Source: a virus. Taken from it: a stretch of DNA of 34,310 nt. Where the stretch lies: positions 1-34,310 of IMG/VR virus record IMGVR_UViG_3300020187_000109; one strand, 5' to 3'. The notes beneath the pieces were generated by a model. The model made no database searches. It saw only the letters and a list, made by a program, of their open reading frames with translations, and had not been told where the DNA came from. The translations under genes were made by a program, and so were the position numbers. This document shows positions 8,601-17,000 of this stretch, one piece after another. Position 1 is the first letter of the stretch; the number at the start of each line of letters is the position of its first letter.

Positions 8601-11600
8601 CTTCTTGTAGACTAACGCCATCAGAAGATACGGTAACCGCAGTAGCATTAGCTGCGGCAGTTACTGTAGCACCAGCAACTACTCCACTAGCATCAGCGGT
8701 TAAGTGTACTACTCCGGGGGTTACTACTGAGTCTAGTGTAAGACCATCGCCACCAAAGCGGCCTTCAATAGTTGGAGTAGCCCAATCACCCCAAAGAGGG
8801 GCTGTTGCAGGAGGTGAATCTCCTGTTGTAGGAGCTCCTAATACCTTTCTTGTAGTTCTCCACAAATAAGGGAGAAGTGCCGTTAGGGTAGGTGCGCCAT
8901 CAGTCCAAGGAGCTGTAGGTTGGTCGTAAAGTGCAGTGTTTAGAGGGTTAGTTGGGGCTGTTTCAGAATTAGTAGCCTGAAATACATACTCAATACCAAC
9001 GCCTTCATTACCTTCAGCACCCGTTACGGATTTAGAAATAGACTGGGAACGCAAAATTGTATTTGTAATTCCGGCTTTTCTATAACTAATATCAAATTCT
9101 CTATTAGCAGAATTACCAGTAATACCAGTAATATCTGTCGGTACACCATCTACTGTAAGATAGACGCGACCAAAGACATCTGGAGTCCCAGTCGTCGAAA
9201 TTGCGGTTATGCGGGAGGCGGCACTAAGGTTATACACATTTCCGGGGGATCCGGGAGATCTTTGACTACCATCTGGATTGAGAGCTACCCCTACTAAACT
9301 TGCTACTGCTGTAAACCGGTACGTATAATCCAGATTTATTCCAGCTATAACAAAGTTAATCGGAGCTCCTGTGTTAATTTTGTCTACTACCGCCTTTAGG
9401 TCTGCACTTGCAGCTAGGGTAGGTGCATGGTCAGTCATCCATATTCTTGTGGGCGCATCTGAAGCTAAAGCACTATTATTAACAGGAACAAAAGGGAAAG
9501 TATTTGTGTCAATAGTTTGACCTGTTCCATTAAAGAAGTAGATCAAAGATGCCCCGTTATCGGGTGCATTTGCTTGCCCTTTTACCACTGAAAGAGTGCT
9601 ACCTGCAGTCGTTGGACCGGTACCTCTTGCACCCGCATCATATGCTATAGTAGCAGCAGTGTTAGGAAGGAATGTATCATTCCCAAAACTTTGCCCACCT
9701 GATATATTAGGGTTAGCAACAATAACGTATTTAAATTGATCATCCGCAAGAGTGCTTGTACTAGGTACTTCACTTAATTGCTGAGATCCTATACTTACAC
9801 TAACATCAGTAGTTACTGGATCTGGGCTAATAAAAGTTCCATCTGCAGCTGTAGGGATTGTAACAGCAGCAGGGCTTAGTGTTGCACTTACTCCTCCCTC
9901 ACCAGAAGTACCCGCAGCTGCATAAAGTACAGAAATAACCCGAGTAAGACTAACAGGAGTAACAGCTGCAAATGCAAGATACTCTATGGTTACAGTAATG
10001 TTCCCTGCTATTTGAAGAGAAACATCAGGAGTTATTGTAAACTCGTAGTTATTTGTACCCGCTGAAAAAGCCACATCAACAATGTTAGCATTAGCAGTAC
10101 CAACGTTAGCAGCACTAGAGATTACTCGCCAAGTACCTCCTACAGTTAATGTAGCAGCATTTGTTCTTGTTTCAAGAGTCAAACCACTACCTGCTCTGAC
10201 TTCTAGCTTTCCAACTATATTTGTAGGATTAAATCCACTATTGGTCTGTCCAAAGGAGATAGCAGGAGTTTCAAAGGCTACTGTGATATTTAATAAGTCC
10301 GAAGCAGTAATTGCCAAACTTGCAATACCCGGCACCGCTGGAGTTGCGGCAGGTACACCCGCTACTAACGGTGTAACTCTGCCGTCTGAAGTCTTTGCTC
10401 TTACTCTATAGTAATAAGTTGCGGCTCCTTCTCCGGGAGTGCTAAACGCAACATAGGGAATATAATTTCCGTCTGTTGTTTCACGACCGTCACTTCTTAC
10501 TTGGGCAATTTCTGTCCACCCAATGTCAGCGTTAGTAGGAGGCTGGCCAGCAGTGGCTCCTGTCTTTACGTAAGCTTCTACAATATAGGAGTTTACGGTT
10601 GCATCTTCTTCTGCGTTAGGATCCCAAGAAATAGTAAACTTTCTGTCAGCAAATGTAACCGGTAAAATAATAGGAGGGTTTACAGCGGCTGTAATGTCAT
10701 CTCTATTAGAGACTGTTTCTAGCAGGTCAAAACGCCATCCGTAATCTTCATTGTGAAATTCAATACCTTTTAATTGAACCGATAGGTTTGCGGTAACTTT
10801 AGTTTCAACAATTTTAATATAGGTACGTTGAGCATTATCTGTTGCGTGTCCGACTGAAGAGGCTTCATCATAAACCTCAACAATATCACCCGGCTCATAC
10901 AAGAACCCTGCGGGTCTTACGGTAAAAGAATAGATAGGGCGTCTGCTCTGCGCAATCTTGTTTCCAGCTAAGGATTTAGCGTGATACTTGTCTACGATGC
11001 CTCTAATGTCTTGAAGCTCTTTTAATGGAACTTCGTTGTCTTCAGATAATAGCACTTTGTAGTCGCTTGCGGCATCTGTGCTTGTCTCGGGAAACGTAAC
11101 AGTTGAATCAGCGAGGTCAAGATTGACACTAGGGAATCTAATGTCTAGTTGGTTAAGCCTGTTGGTAGCGTCTGGATAGCTAATGGTTATAGCAGTAATT
11201 AACTGAGAATCATCAATTAAGTTAGTGCCCGCCTGTGATTGCTCAGAAGTAATTGAGTTAGGTACTACAAGCTTCCATTGGCCGGTTGGGCTCCTAAAGA
11301 ACTCAATGCCGGGTGCTACTGCTAACATAGTTCCAATATTGTCTCTGTGTGTAGCTCCAGTAGATAGTGATCCGTTAAACTGGTACCGTTTTAGCGCTCC
11401 CATATTTAAAACAGGAGTAGTTCCACTTGAGCTAAATGGATTAACGCTTCTCATACCAACACCATTAATGACTAATGTGTATCCAACAGTATACTTAGCA
11501 TAGAGTATACCGGTTGCCGGGTCTAGCCATCTGTAGGGATACAAAGTGCTTCCGTCAAGGGAAGAATCAATATCAGCTCCACTAACTACCTCATCGCAAA

Positions 11601-12324
11601 TATCTCTAGCAATCTTAAAAGATTCTAAATCTAAATCCGAGGCATCCCAGCCGGGGCCATATTCAGTGGATGTAACGTAGTCTAGGATTACTAATGCTAA
11701 GTTAGCACTATATGTTCGGGTGGTTGTAAGTTCATTAGCCGCAGTAATATCTTTAATCTTATTACCCTTTAAGAAATAAAAGGGAGTAGGTGCTCCAGAG
11801 AATTGAGGATCATCTCTGTTTAATTTAAAGACGTTAGAGGCATAGGTTATGTTTTTAAATTCGTCATTAACGGTTCTTTTTGCGTTAAAGGCAGTAGCCA
11901 TCGTAGAAGCTGTACCTGTCTGCCATTCCGCATATGTATAATTTCTCATAAACTCTGAAGTAGATTCTTGATCGTCTATCCACATATCTACAATGTCTTC
12001 GATTTCACCTATGCCAATTACTCGTTGGCTTAGTAAAAATTCATTTCTCTTACCTTTATTGCTTACATTTAGTCTACTAAGCCGAGGTAATGCTTGACCG
12101 TTTCCTTTGAGTTCAAATTTTTGTCGAGTAGCAACGAACACTTGAGTGCCGCTAGTGCCGGTGAAACCGTAGTGGACGTCTAGTGGCTCAGCGGAATCAG
12201 AAGGACGCACGTCTTGGCCTAAAGAGGCATCTCGTGCTGCTGCTGCTTTTTTCTTTGCTGCCACTGCTGAAACTACGCTAATAGCTGTACTAATAGCAAA
12301 AATAATTAATGATTCTATGCCCAC
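5629..12324 (-). CDS. Giant tail tip / host specificity protein (J-like)
   Basis: This 2231-residue protein begins at GTG 12324 with a hydrophobic helix (IIFAISTAISVVSAVAA, residues about 8-24) and a J-like body (residues 40-540, beta strands with DVHYGFTGTSG and GDIVEVYDEASS). A fibronectin type III domain follows at about 555-655 (FTISWDPNAEEDATVNSYIV). Four copies of a beta module then appear, starting near residues 810, 1195, 1605 and 1903, each ending in a Ser-Lys-Ser/Ala-x-x-Gly linker. The C-terminal 60 residues (ISWVSGTNYAVGSLVVS, then FYCKTA) resemble a carbohydrate-binding CBM5/12-type module. It would sit at the tail tip and contact the host surface. The size is about twice that of lambda J. 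Confidence 0.82.
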   Translation of the reverse strand: MGIESLIIFAISTAISVVSAVAAKKKAAAARDASLGQDVRPSDSAEPLDVHYGFTGTSGTQVFVATRQKFELKGNGQALPRLSRLNVSNKGKRNEFLLSQRVIGIGEIEDIVDMWIDDQESTSEFMRNYTYAEWQTGTASTMATAFNAKRTVNDEFKNITYASNVFKLNRDDPQFSGAPTPFYFLKGNKIKDITAANELTTTRTYSANLALVILDYVTSTEYGPGWDASDLDLESFKIARDICDEVVSGADIDSSLDGSTLYPYRWLDPATGILYAKYTVGYTLVINGVGMRSVNPFSSSGTTPVLNMGALKRYQFNGSLSTGATHRDNIGTMLAVAPGIEFFRSPTGQWKLVVPNSITSEQSQAGTNLIDDSQLITAITISYPDATNRLNQLDIRFPSVNLDLADSTVTFPETSTDAASDYKVLLSEDNEVPLKELQDIRGIVDKYHAKSLAGNKIAQSRRPIYSFTVRPAGFLYEPGDIVEVYDEASSVGHATDNAQRTYIKIVETKVTANLSVQLKGIEFHNEDYGWRFDLLETVSNRDDITAAVNPPIILPVTFADRKFTISWDPNAEEDATVNSYIVEAYVKTGATAGQPPTNADIGWTEIAQVRSDGRETTDGNYIPYVAFSTPGEGAATYYYRVRAKTSDGRVTPLVAGVPAATPAVPGIASLAITASDLLNITVAFETPAISFGQTNSGFNPTNIVGKLEVRAGSGLTLETRTNAATLTVGGTWRVISSAANVGTANANIVDVAFSAGTNNYEFTITPDVSLQIAGNITVTIEYLAFAAVTPVSLTRVISVLYAAAGTSGEGGVSATLSPAAVTIPTAADGTFISPDPVTTDVSVSIGSQQLSEVPSTSTLADDQFKYVIVANPNISGGQSFGNDTFLPNTAATIAYDAGARGTGPTTAGSTLSVVKGQANAPDNGASLIYFFNGTGQTIDTNTFPFVPVNNSALASDAPTRIWMTDHAPTLAASADLKAVVDKINTGAPINFVIAGINLDYTYRFTAVASLVGVALNPDGSQRSPGSPGNVYNLSAASRITAISTTGTPDVFGRVYLTVDGVPTDITGITGNSANREFDISYRKAGITNTILRSQSISKSVTGAEGNEGVGIEYVFQATNSETAPTNPLNTALYDQPTAPWTDGAPTLTALLPYLWRTTRKVLGAPTTGDSPPATAPLWGDWATPTIEGRFGGDGLTLDSVVTPGVVHLTADASGVVAGATVTAAANATAVTVSSDGVSLQEVGPTVALTAGKFRVRNIINDPTAAFIGGSTTTTASLVGSIPSAGAEPSSTTNQVRWRNDANVFSTAADLFGSPANPTVVNYSIGESEGEGRLGRIYSYRDQPTSNFSTGFMDFRWAGGFNSPTSGTASVLAQIAFMKTVFVPGTTFEMVVQAQNSSNRRGTVTCLVEDILALDGNTLPTPRNESVICAQFSISAFAPTPDATNSGSITSVESISATVTATTFTPPTGFSSTIDSAIRTFEIEALPVGSPNGTIFDLSRTQTWSKSIEGTAGAAGSEGVGIEYVFQATNSNTAPTSPLNTSPYDTPTSPWTDGAPALTSALPNLWRTTRKVLGAPAAGAVPPTVAPLWGDWATPTIEGRFGDDGDTLDVNVTPASIVLAADSSGNVATNTGGIPDTDTVVSVSANGTALAEKASGATLAGGDFKYTVADSAAGVLTESEVAAGAITSEPTSFSTQSYNPLQPSSNSSALFQFTTAASNFDLPTMASILANTGGTSYSLDFKVWVDAAGVPTLDTSSSTARQTIARLFFDSFFVTGKSLEVVFSGDSLSGITRQRVRHKCIVGTVQRVEVTRNNLGPTGSVGEDSLRFTLTPSGTGVSIGSRTPDSAVVRRLRSVQGLTTFITGFADGNASLSRIYTVVSKTSSTAAEITTTKTQVISKSSAGSGGVDVSITPSALTIPADSAGVISSTNLGTAFTVTSSTNVFTQVASGTTLAANEFKVGTPTDSAVVTGGVYGATGGNYVETQNGTSLIPGTTGNDGLMYIIMSNLDGTSEEAWDAGLARDPTKKISKLRVSRNTPVPGSPSDQLITQLDIGGTQTLEITVSDNDGNLVEWQGTIGTGVDGTSGLSSFRTYVITDYLQTGNPPISFANASKLRVISGFGTTALTAFVGDSVTRTYPVTYKQDSNSDVTVNKIQSLSKALAGNQGAQGLPGLISWVSGTNYAVGSLVVSLPTSTTSAGTFYCKTAVTSSPDNTTRPENLAANWQQISAAFP
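7480..7790 (-). repeat. Internal repeat copy B in J-like gene
   Basis: This segment repeats the one at 8700-9010. It encodes EGVGIEYVFQATNS, PWTDGAPALTSALPNLWRTT, then PLWGDWATPTIEGRFGDDG. Stretches of over 30 bp are identical between copies, including the part coding for WGDWATPTIEGRF. The repeat is followed by the third beta module. Confidence 0.85.
8700..9010 (-). repeat. Internal repeat copy A in J-like gene
   Basis: This segment encodes EGVGIEYVFQATNS, PWTDGAPTLTALLPYLWRTT, then PLWGDWATPTIEGRFGGDG, and is near-identical to the segment at 7480-7790. High DNA identity marks it as a recent duplication and a likely site of homologous exchange. Confidence 0.85.
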
Positions 12325-12325
12325 C

Positions 12326-12928
12326 TTATTTACGCCCCCATTTAATTGATTTATCGTTTACAGCTGAATGTGAATATTTAAAACTGTGATCGGTTGCTGA
12401 AGGCAGAAATTGAGCATAGCTTTCAGGAGTAGTTAGAACTGAATTAACTCCACTTAGTTGAGTAAGCTGGCCGGTAAATGATACTTCAGTTACAAAACCC
12501 TCTCCTTTAGGGGAGTAAATTACTGAAGAAGATTGACCGGAATACACATTAAGCAACTCGTTAATTAGCTCATCACTAGAGTTTAAAAATCCTAATTGAA
12601 CAATAAGGCCTGTTCCAGTAGGACCATCGGTAACAAAGCGCCGTCGAATTGCTGCGTCGTTATCCGTGAAGGATACCCCGTAATTATCTCTAGATACAGA
12701 GTTTTGTACATCTGGAGTACTCAATCCTGCTAGATTCTGCGAAGAGAGATAAGTTACGCCGCCGTGAGTAATGTCCCTAGGTGCTTCTGTAATATGTACA
12801 AACTGAGAACCGTCTGTTACTCTCGTGTTTGTATTAGGGTCAAGGGTATATTGGATAGTGAGAAAGCTAATTGCCGTAATATCATACGCTTCAATAGCTG
12901 CTCTTAACTCATTACCTATTGAGATCAT
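12326..12928 (-). CDS. Tail tip / baseplate hub protein (lambda L / DUF2163-like)
   Basis: This 200-residue protein lies between the distal tail protein and the J-like tail tip protein. The N-terminal half is beta-rich, with THGGVTYLSSQNLAGLSTPD resembling the 'y.p.gl....s' strand of hub proteins. The middle has LINELLNVYSGQ, and the C-terminus, FLPSATDHSFKYSHSAVND then KSIKWGRK, matches a common ending of phage minor tail proteins ('D.sf.....a....i.WG.k'). GGGAGAAG precedes the ATG. Its stop is followed one nucleotide later by the GTG start of the J-like gene, so the two are coupled. The family name is a best guess from motifs. Confidence 0.6.
   Translation of the reverse strand: MISIGNELRAAIEAYDITAISFLTIQYTLDPNTNTRVTDGSQFVHITEAPRDITHGGVTYLSSQNLAGLSTPDVQNSVSRDNYGVSFTDNDAAIRRRFVTDGPTGTGLIVQLGFLNSSDELINELLNVYSGQSSSVIYSPKGEGFVTEVSFTGQLTQLSGVNSVLTTPESYAQFLPSATDHSFKYSHSAVNDKSIKWGRK
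12337..12353 (-). repeat. 17-bp direct repeat, copy 1
   Basis: TAAATCAATTAAATGGG (minus strand) occurs here, at the 3' end of the hub-like gene, and again at 13975-13991. In both places it lies just before a gene start and is read as Lys-Ser-Ile-Lys-Trp. Confidence 0.7.
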
Positions 12929-13250
12929 TTTTCTTCTCCCATACTTGTATAATTAAATCATTGTTATCCTCATCGAGGATCCATTTGTTACGAAAGAACT
13001 GAAAGCCCATTCGTTTTAAAAATTTGTGGTGTTTGAGGTCATCTCTCCGCGCTACACCATACGCATCTCTCTGATACTCCCTTTGGAGCTTATCTATCTG
13101 CATTCTACATCTTCTAGCAATATCAGGAGACCATTTATTTACTTCGCAATGGCACATAGCAAGACCGTTTATGTCTTGAAAGGAGATACCAAAGTCATCG
13201 TCAAGGTAAAGTATCTTACCTTTATCTTTCAACTTATCTGTATTTTTCAT
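12912..13250 (-). CDS. Small tail-region protein, GNAT-reminiscent C-terminus
   Basis: This 112-residue protein has AAGGAA 6 nt before its ATG. Residues about 30-95 (GLAMCHCEVNKWSPD, then an Arg-rich helix, then KHHKFLKRMGFQFFRN) resemble the last strand-helix portion of GNAT-like acyltransferases found among phage structural genes, where 'H..FL.r.GF' closes the domain. The acetyl-CoA-binding loop is not convincing, so it may be a structural relative rather than an enzyme. Its 3' end overlaps the next gene by 17 nt, implying coupled translation. It occupies the place of the small tail tip genes of other siphophages. Confidence 0.5.
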   Translation of the reverse strand: MKNTDKLKDKGKILYLDDDFGISFQDINGLAMCHCEVNKWSPDIARRCRMQIDKLQREYQRDAYGVARRDDLKHHKFLKRMGFQFFRNKWILDEDNNDLIIQVWEKKNDLNR

Positions 13251-13280
13251 TATATTCCTTATAATAAGAACCCGAGACCC

Positions 13281-13967
13281 TCAAACGAGGGCCTCAATTA
13301 CATTAATAGTAGATGATACCATGATGCCATCTACATAGCTTACGCCGTCTACACCATCAAGTGCATAATAAACAAAAATCTGAGGTCTAACATTAACTAC
13401 TTTTTCTACAGCACCTACTGGAGCTATTAGATTAGGGAACAAGGGTACAGAAGTACCTGTGCTCTCATTTGCTGCAATTGTAGTTTCTGTAACCACCATA
13501 TAGACTTTATCAGAGGCAGAAGGAGTTCCGCCCGGCGAACCTATAGTAATAAACAGGCCAGCGGGGAGAACCACCTCTGGTCCTGATACATTCTTAATAA
13601 CTAGACTTCCAGAATTGGAAAAATTAACAGTGGCCGAAGTAACCACAGCCCTAAGACTTGTGGTTACTCCCGTGGCCTCTATGCCCAGATGTTGAGGCAT
13701 TTCTATTTTAAACGCTCTGTGAAGACCATTAATGGCCCTATGTGCTGCCAATGCGGCACCCGCTCTATTAGCAGAGAGGGGATCATACACAGCCGTGGCT
13801 TCTAGGTCTTTTTTATTATTGTTAGGCGCTAACCCAATACTAAGATCCCATCTCTGAGACCCGTTATCTACTGCTTGAGTTTTAAGGTTCAAGGTCTCAC
13901 TTCTAGAGACCCTGTTTCTGCTGTCAATAGTAATTGGAGTTGTATATTCAAGTCCTTGAAATTTCAT
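13281..13967 (-). CDS. Distal tail / minor tail protein
   Basis: I start this 228-residue protein at the ATG at 13967 (MKFQGLEYTT), because GGGAGG lies just upstream and overlaps an earlier in-frame ATG at 13979 that has no ribosome binding site. The protein is beta-rich with few motifs that I know (DLSIGLAPNNNKKDLEATAVY, RAFKIEMPQHLG, VNVRPQIFVYYALDGVDG). It directly follows the tape measure, where distal tail or lambda M-like proteins sit. Many marine siphophages have a protein of similar size and composition here. The stop is 30 nt before the next start. Function is by position only. Confidence 0.6.
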   Translation of the reverse strand: MKFQGLEYTTPITIDSRNRVSRSETLNLKTQAVDNGSQRWDLSIGLAPNNNKKDLEATAVYDPLSANRAGAALAAHRAINGLHRAFKIEMPQHLGIEATGVTTSLRAVVTSATVNFSNSGSLVIKNVSGPEVVLPAGLFITIGSPGGTPSASDKVYMVVTETTIAANESTGTSVPLFPNLIAPVGAVEKVVNVRPQIFVYYALDGVDGVSYVDGIMVSSTINVIEALV

Positions 13968-14005
13968 TTTACCTCCCATTTAATTGATTTAGCTTTGTTA
14001 TCCAT
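13964..14005 (-). CDS. 13-codon minicistron between tape measure and distal tail gene
   Basis: ATG at 14005 overlaps the tape measure stop (ATGGATAA) and has AGAGGTG 6 nt upstream. The frame MDNKAKSIKWEVK ends in TGA, which overlaps the ATG of the next gene as ATGA. Its KSIKW and the underlying 17 bp also occur at the C-terminus of the hub-like gene at 12326. It may be a coupling device, or a relic of a duplicated gene end. It is too short to judge by composition. Confidence 0.35.
   Translation of the reverse strand: MDNKAKSIKWEVK
13975..13991 (-). repeat. 17-bp direct repeat, copy 2
   Basis: This is the same 17 bases as at 12337-12353, here between the tape measure stop and the next gene. 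It forms most of the minicistron, and its GGG starts the Shine-Dalgarno site of the gene at 13967. Confidence 0.7.
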
Positions 14006-17000
14006 TTAAAACACCTCTTTCTTGGAATCCCGCTTGAACGGTAGTAGTTATCTCTTGTGACATTTCTCTTACGCTCCTACGAGTTGCCTCTGTTACATCT
14101 CCCGTAACTTGGAAGGTAATGTTAGCATTGTTGGTAGTAGCACCAGCGGCTCTACGATTACTTGAAGCTTCTCTTGCCATTGCTTCGCCAGCCTTAATGT
14201 TTACTGGTCCACCGGTGGCAAACTTGCGAATATCTCTGTTGCTGTTAATAGCATCAAGAATAGGCTTGTTAGCTTTAGTTGCCTTAGCATTAATAACATA
14301 TTCACCATTGCTTAAATAAGCAGGGATAGAATCAGAAGTAGATGTACCTGCGCCTCTAACTGGCCCACCTGTAGCGAAGCCGAAGATGCCAGCAGCAGCA
14401 TCTGCACTAGCGGCAGCAGCGGCAGCTTGAAGCGCAATAGCAGCCGCAGTAGCGGATGTAGCCAGTGTAGTTACAGCGGCAGTAGTTGCCGTAGTAGCGA
14501 TAGCTGCGCTAGTGTTGGCAGAGGCAGCAGTAGTAGTAGCAACGTTGAAACCAAGGAAGGAAGCAATCTGCTGCACTAAATTACTAGCCCAGCCAAGTAT
14601 ACCGCCGTTAGCCTGCGTAGTAGACTCTGTTAACTTGGTAAGACCTTCAGCAGCCGCAGACGCAGGGTCTTTTCCGCCCACTAGGGCAGCCGCCTTGTCA
14701 GCAATACCACTGCCTAAGTCATCCTTCTTATCTGAACCGCCTAATAAACCGCTTAGCGCATCCTTTGCCCCTGAAACTAAACGAACTGTAAGAGGTGCAG
14801 CCTCTGTTCCATTAGGAGCAGCGCCGCCTATGGCTCCGCCAAATCCGCCTATAACTGACCCAAATTTGTCATCCAATCCACCATCTGTATCTGTTTTACC
14901 AAACAAAGTATCAGTGAAATTAGCGATACCAGCATCAACAACAGAACTGGCAAGGTCGCCAATAAATGACTTAAATGCATCACCAAGGCTCTCAGTGCCT
15001 CTAAGGACATCAGAAAAAGCGCTAGAGAATGAATCACGGAATGTTTCACTAGCTGCTGCTGATGTAGCCATTAGCTCATTAAAGTTGTCTACTTGTTTAT
15101 TTAACTCTGCCTGTGCTCTTGAAGCAGCTAATATTTCAGCTTCACTAGAGTTAGGGTTAGCAATAATTAACGCTTGATTTTGTGCAGATTCTTGTAATTG
15201 TAAAAGCTGTGCTTGTACTTCTTTAGTCTGCTTAGAAAACTCAACTAGGTCGAGATTAATCCCGATGTTACGAAGGTCGCCTACTACTTCACTAATGTTT
15301 CTAGTGCTTCTTATCAAAGCATCAGTAGCGGCTTTTTGATCATACAATTCCCGAGTCTGTTCCTTGTAAGCTTCTAATGTTTCTGCAGTTAAAGGACCAA
15401 GGTTTGAGATAGACTTAGCGATGTCATCAGTTGCCTGTTGACTTTCCAATACAGCAAGTAATTGCTCATTTGTTAGTCTAGTGAACTCAGCTTGGTTTAA
15501 GCCAGAATCTTTAATAGTCTGAGCAATACCACGAGTTCCTCTTAACAAGGCTTCCTGTTCTTCTCTCTGAGCCTTAAGGACAGCTAACTGCTGTCTGTAA
15601 GTATCTAAGTTTACTGTACTTTCAGAACCAAGATTTTTAAGCGCTCTTTCAGAAGCTTCAATAGCTGCTTGTGAGGCAGTTAATGCCTGAGTTTGTTCAT
15701 CAGTAAGGAAGGTTATTGCCTGCTGGCTTACCCCTGCGTTACTAAGAACTTCAGAGTAAGAACGTGCTGCTTTAAAGGAATCTTCTAATCCAAGTTTAAT
15801 AATTTGGATATTCTTAGATTGTTTCGCATACTCTTCAGCATTATCCGCAGTAAGAGGGCCTAGTCGAGTGAGGATTAACTCAGCATCTGCTAATGCCTGT
15901 CTTTGCTCAAGTATAGATGTAATACCTACGCCATTAAGGTTGTTCAAAGTAGCTTGATTGATACCTGCGTCTCTAATAAGAGAGGCGATACTTCGTCTGC
16001 TATCTGTAATTACTTTTAGCTTATCTTCTTCTATTTGAAGAAGCCTATTTTGCTCTATAAGAGCAGGCAGGGTTGCTTCATTAGCAGGTCCAAGCTCTGT
16101 AATGTTTTCCTTGATTTCACTAATGCGATCTTTGTACTTAGTAGCTTCCGCAACTTGAGCTAAGGTAAACCCATTCAAGTTACTTTGTGCAATACCTGTA
16201 TCTACTAGTACTTGAGCAATACCACGGCTATTATCAAGAAGTTCTCTCTTAACCTTGTTTTGTGCTCTGAGCTTCTCTAACTCTATCTGATAGGTCTCCG
16301 CGTTTTCATTAGTAACAGGACCGATATCAGCAATTGTTTTATTAATGCTTCTAACTTTGTCTTCAGATTCTGCTAATGCGACTGTTTGTTCAGCAGTAAG
16401 CCCAAGTAGGGCCTTTTGGCTTAAACCTGCCGCATCAATTACCCCAGCTAATCCTCTAGTTTTATCTAGAATAGCTTGGATCTCATCTTTACGACCTTCA
16501 TTTTCAGCACGTAGCTCTTTCTCTGTGTCAAGTTCTTTGCCGTTTAATGCTGTAATTTTAGTCTTAGTGACTTCAATTTCTTCGTAAAGTGTTTCTATGG
16601 CTTCAATGCTGCTAACATCAATATTGGCGAATTGTGCGCCTGATATTTCTGAGTCAATTTCACCAAGAACTTTTTGGAGCTTATCAAAGGAAGTTCCAAC
16701 ACCGGTGAGTAAGGCTCTTCTTGCCGCAGCAAGAGCTTGAGCATTTCCTTCTAAGGTAGAGTTAGTAGAGTTACCAAGTTCTTCAACAGCATCGTTGTAG
16801 GTAGTGGCAAGTGCTCTAATTTCTTCTCTATCAGTAGGACTAATTAAACTTAATTCTAATCCAGAAAAAGAAAGCCCAACTTCTTTAAATGCTTCACCCG
16901 CTTCTTTAAGAAAGACTTTATAGTTTACATTGCTTATGCCATCACTAATAGCCTTTTGTAAATCATCAGTGATTTGTTGAGTTTCTATAGCTTGGTCATC

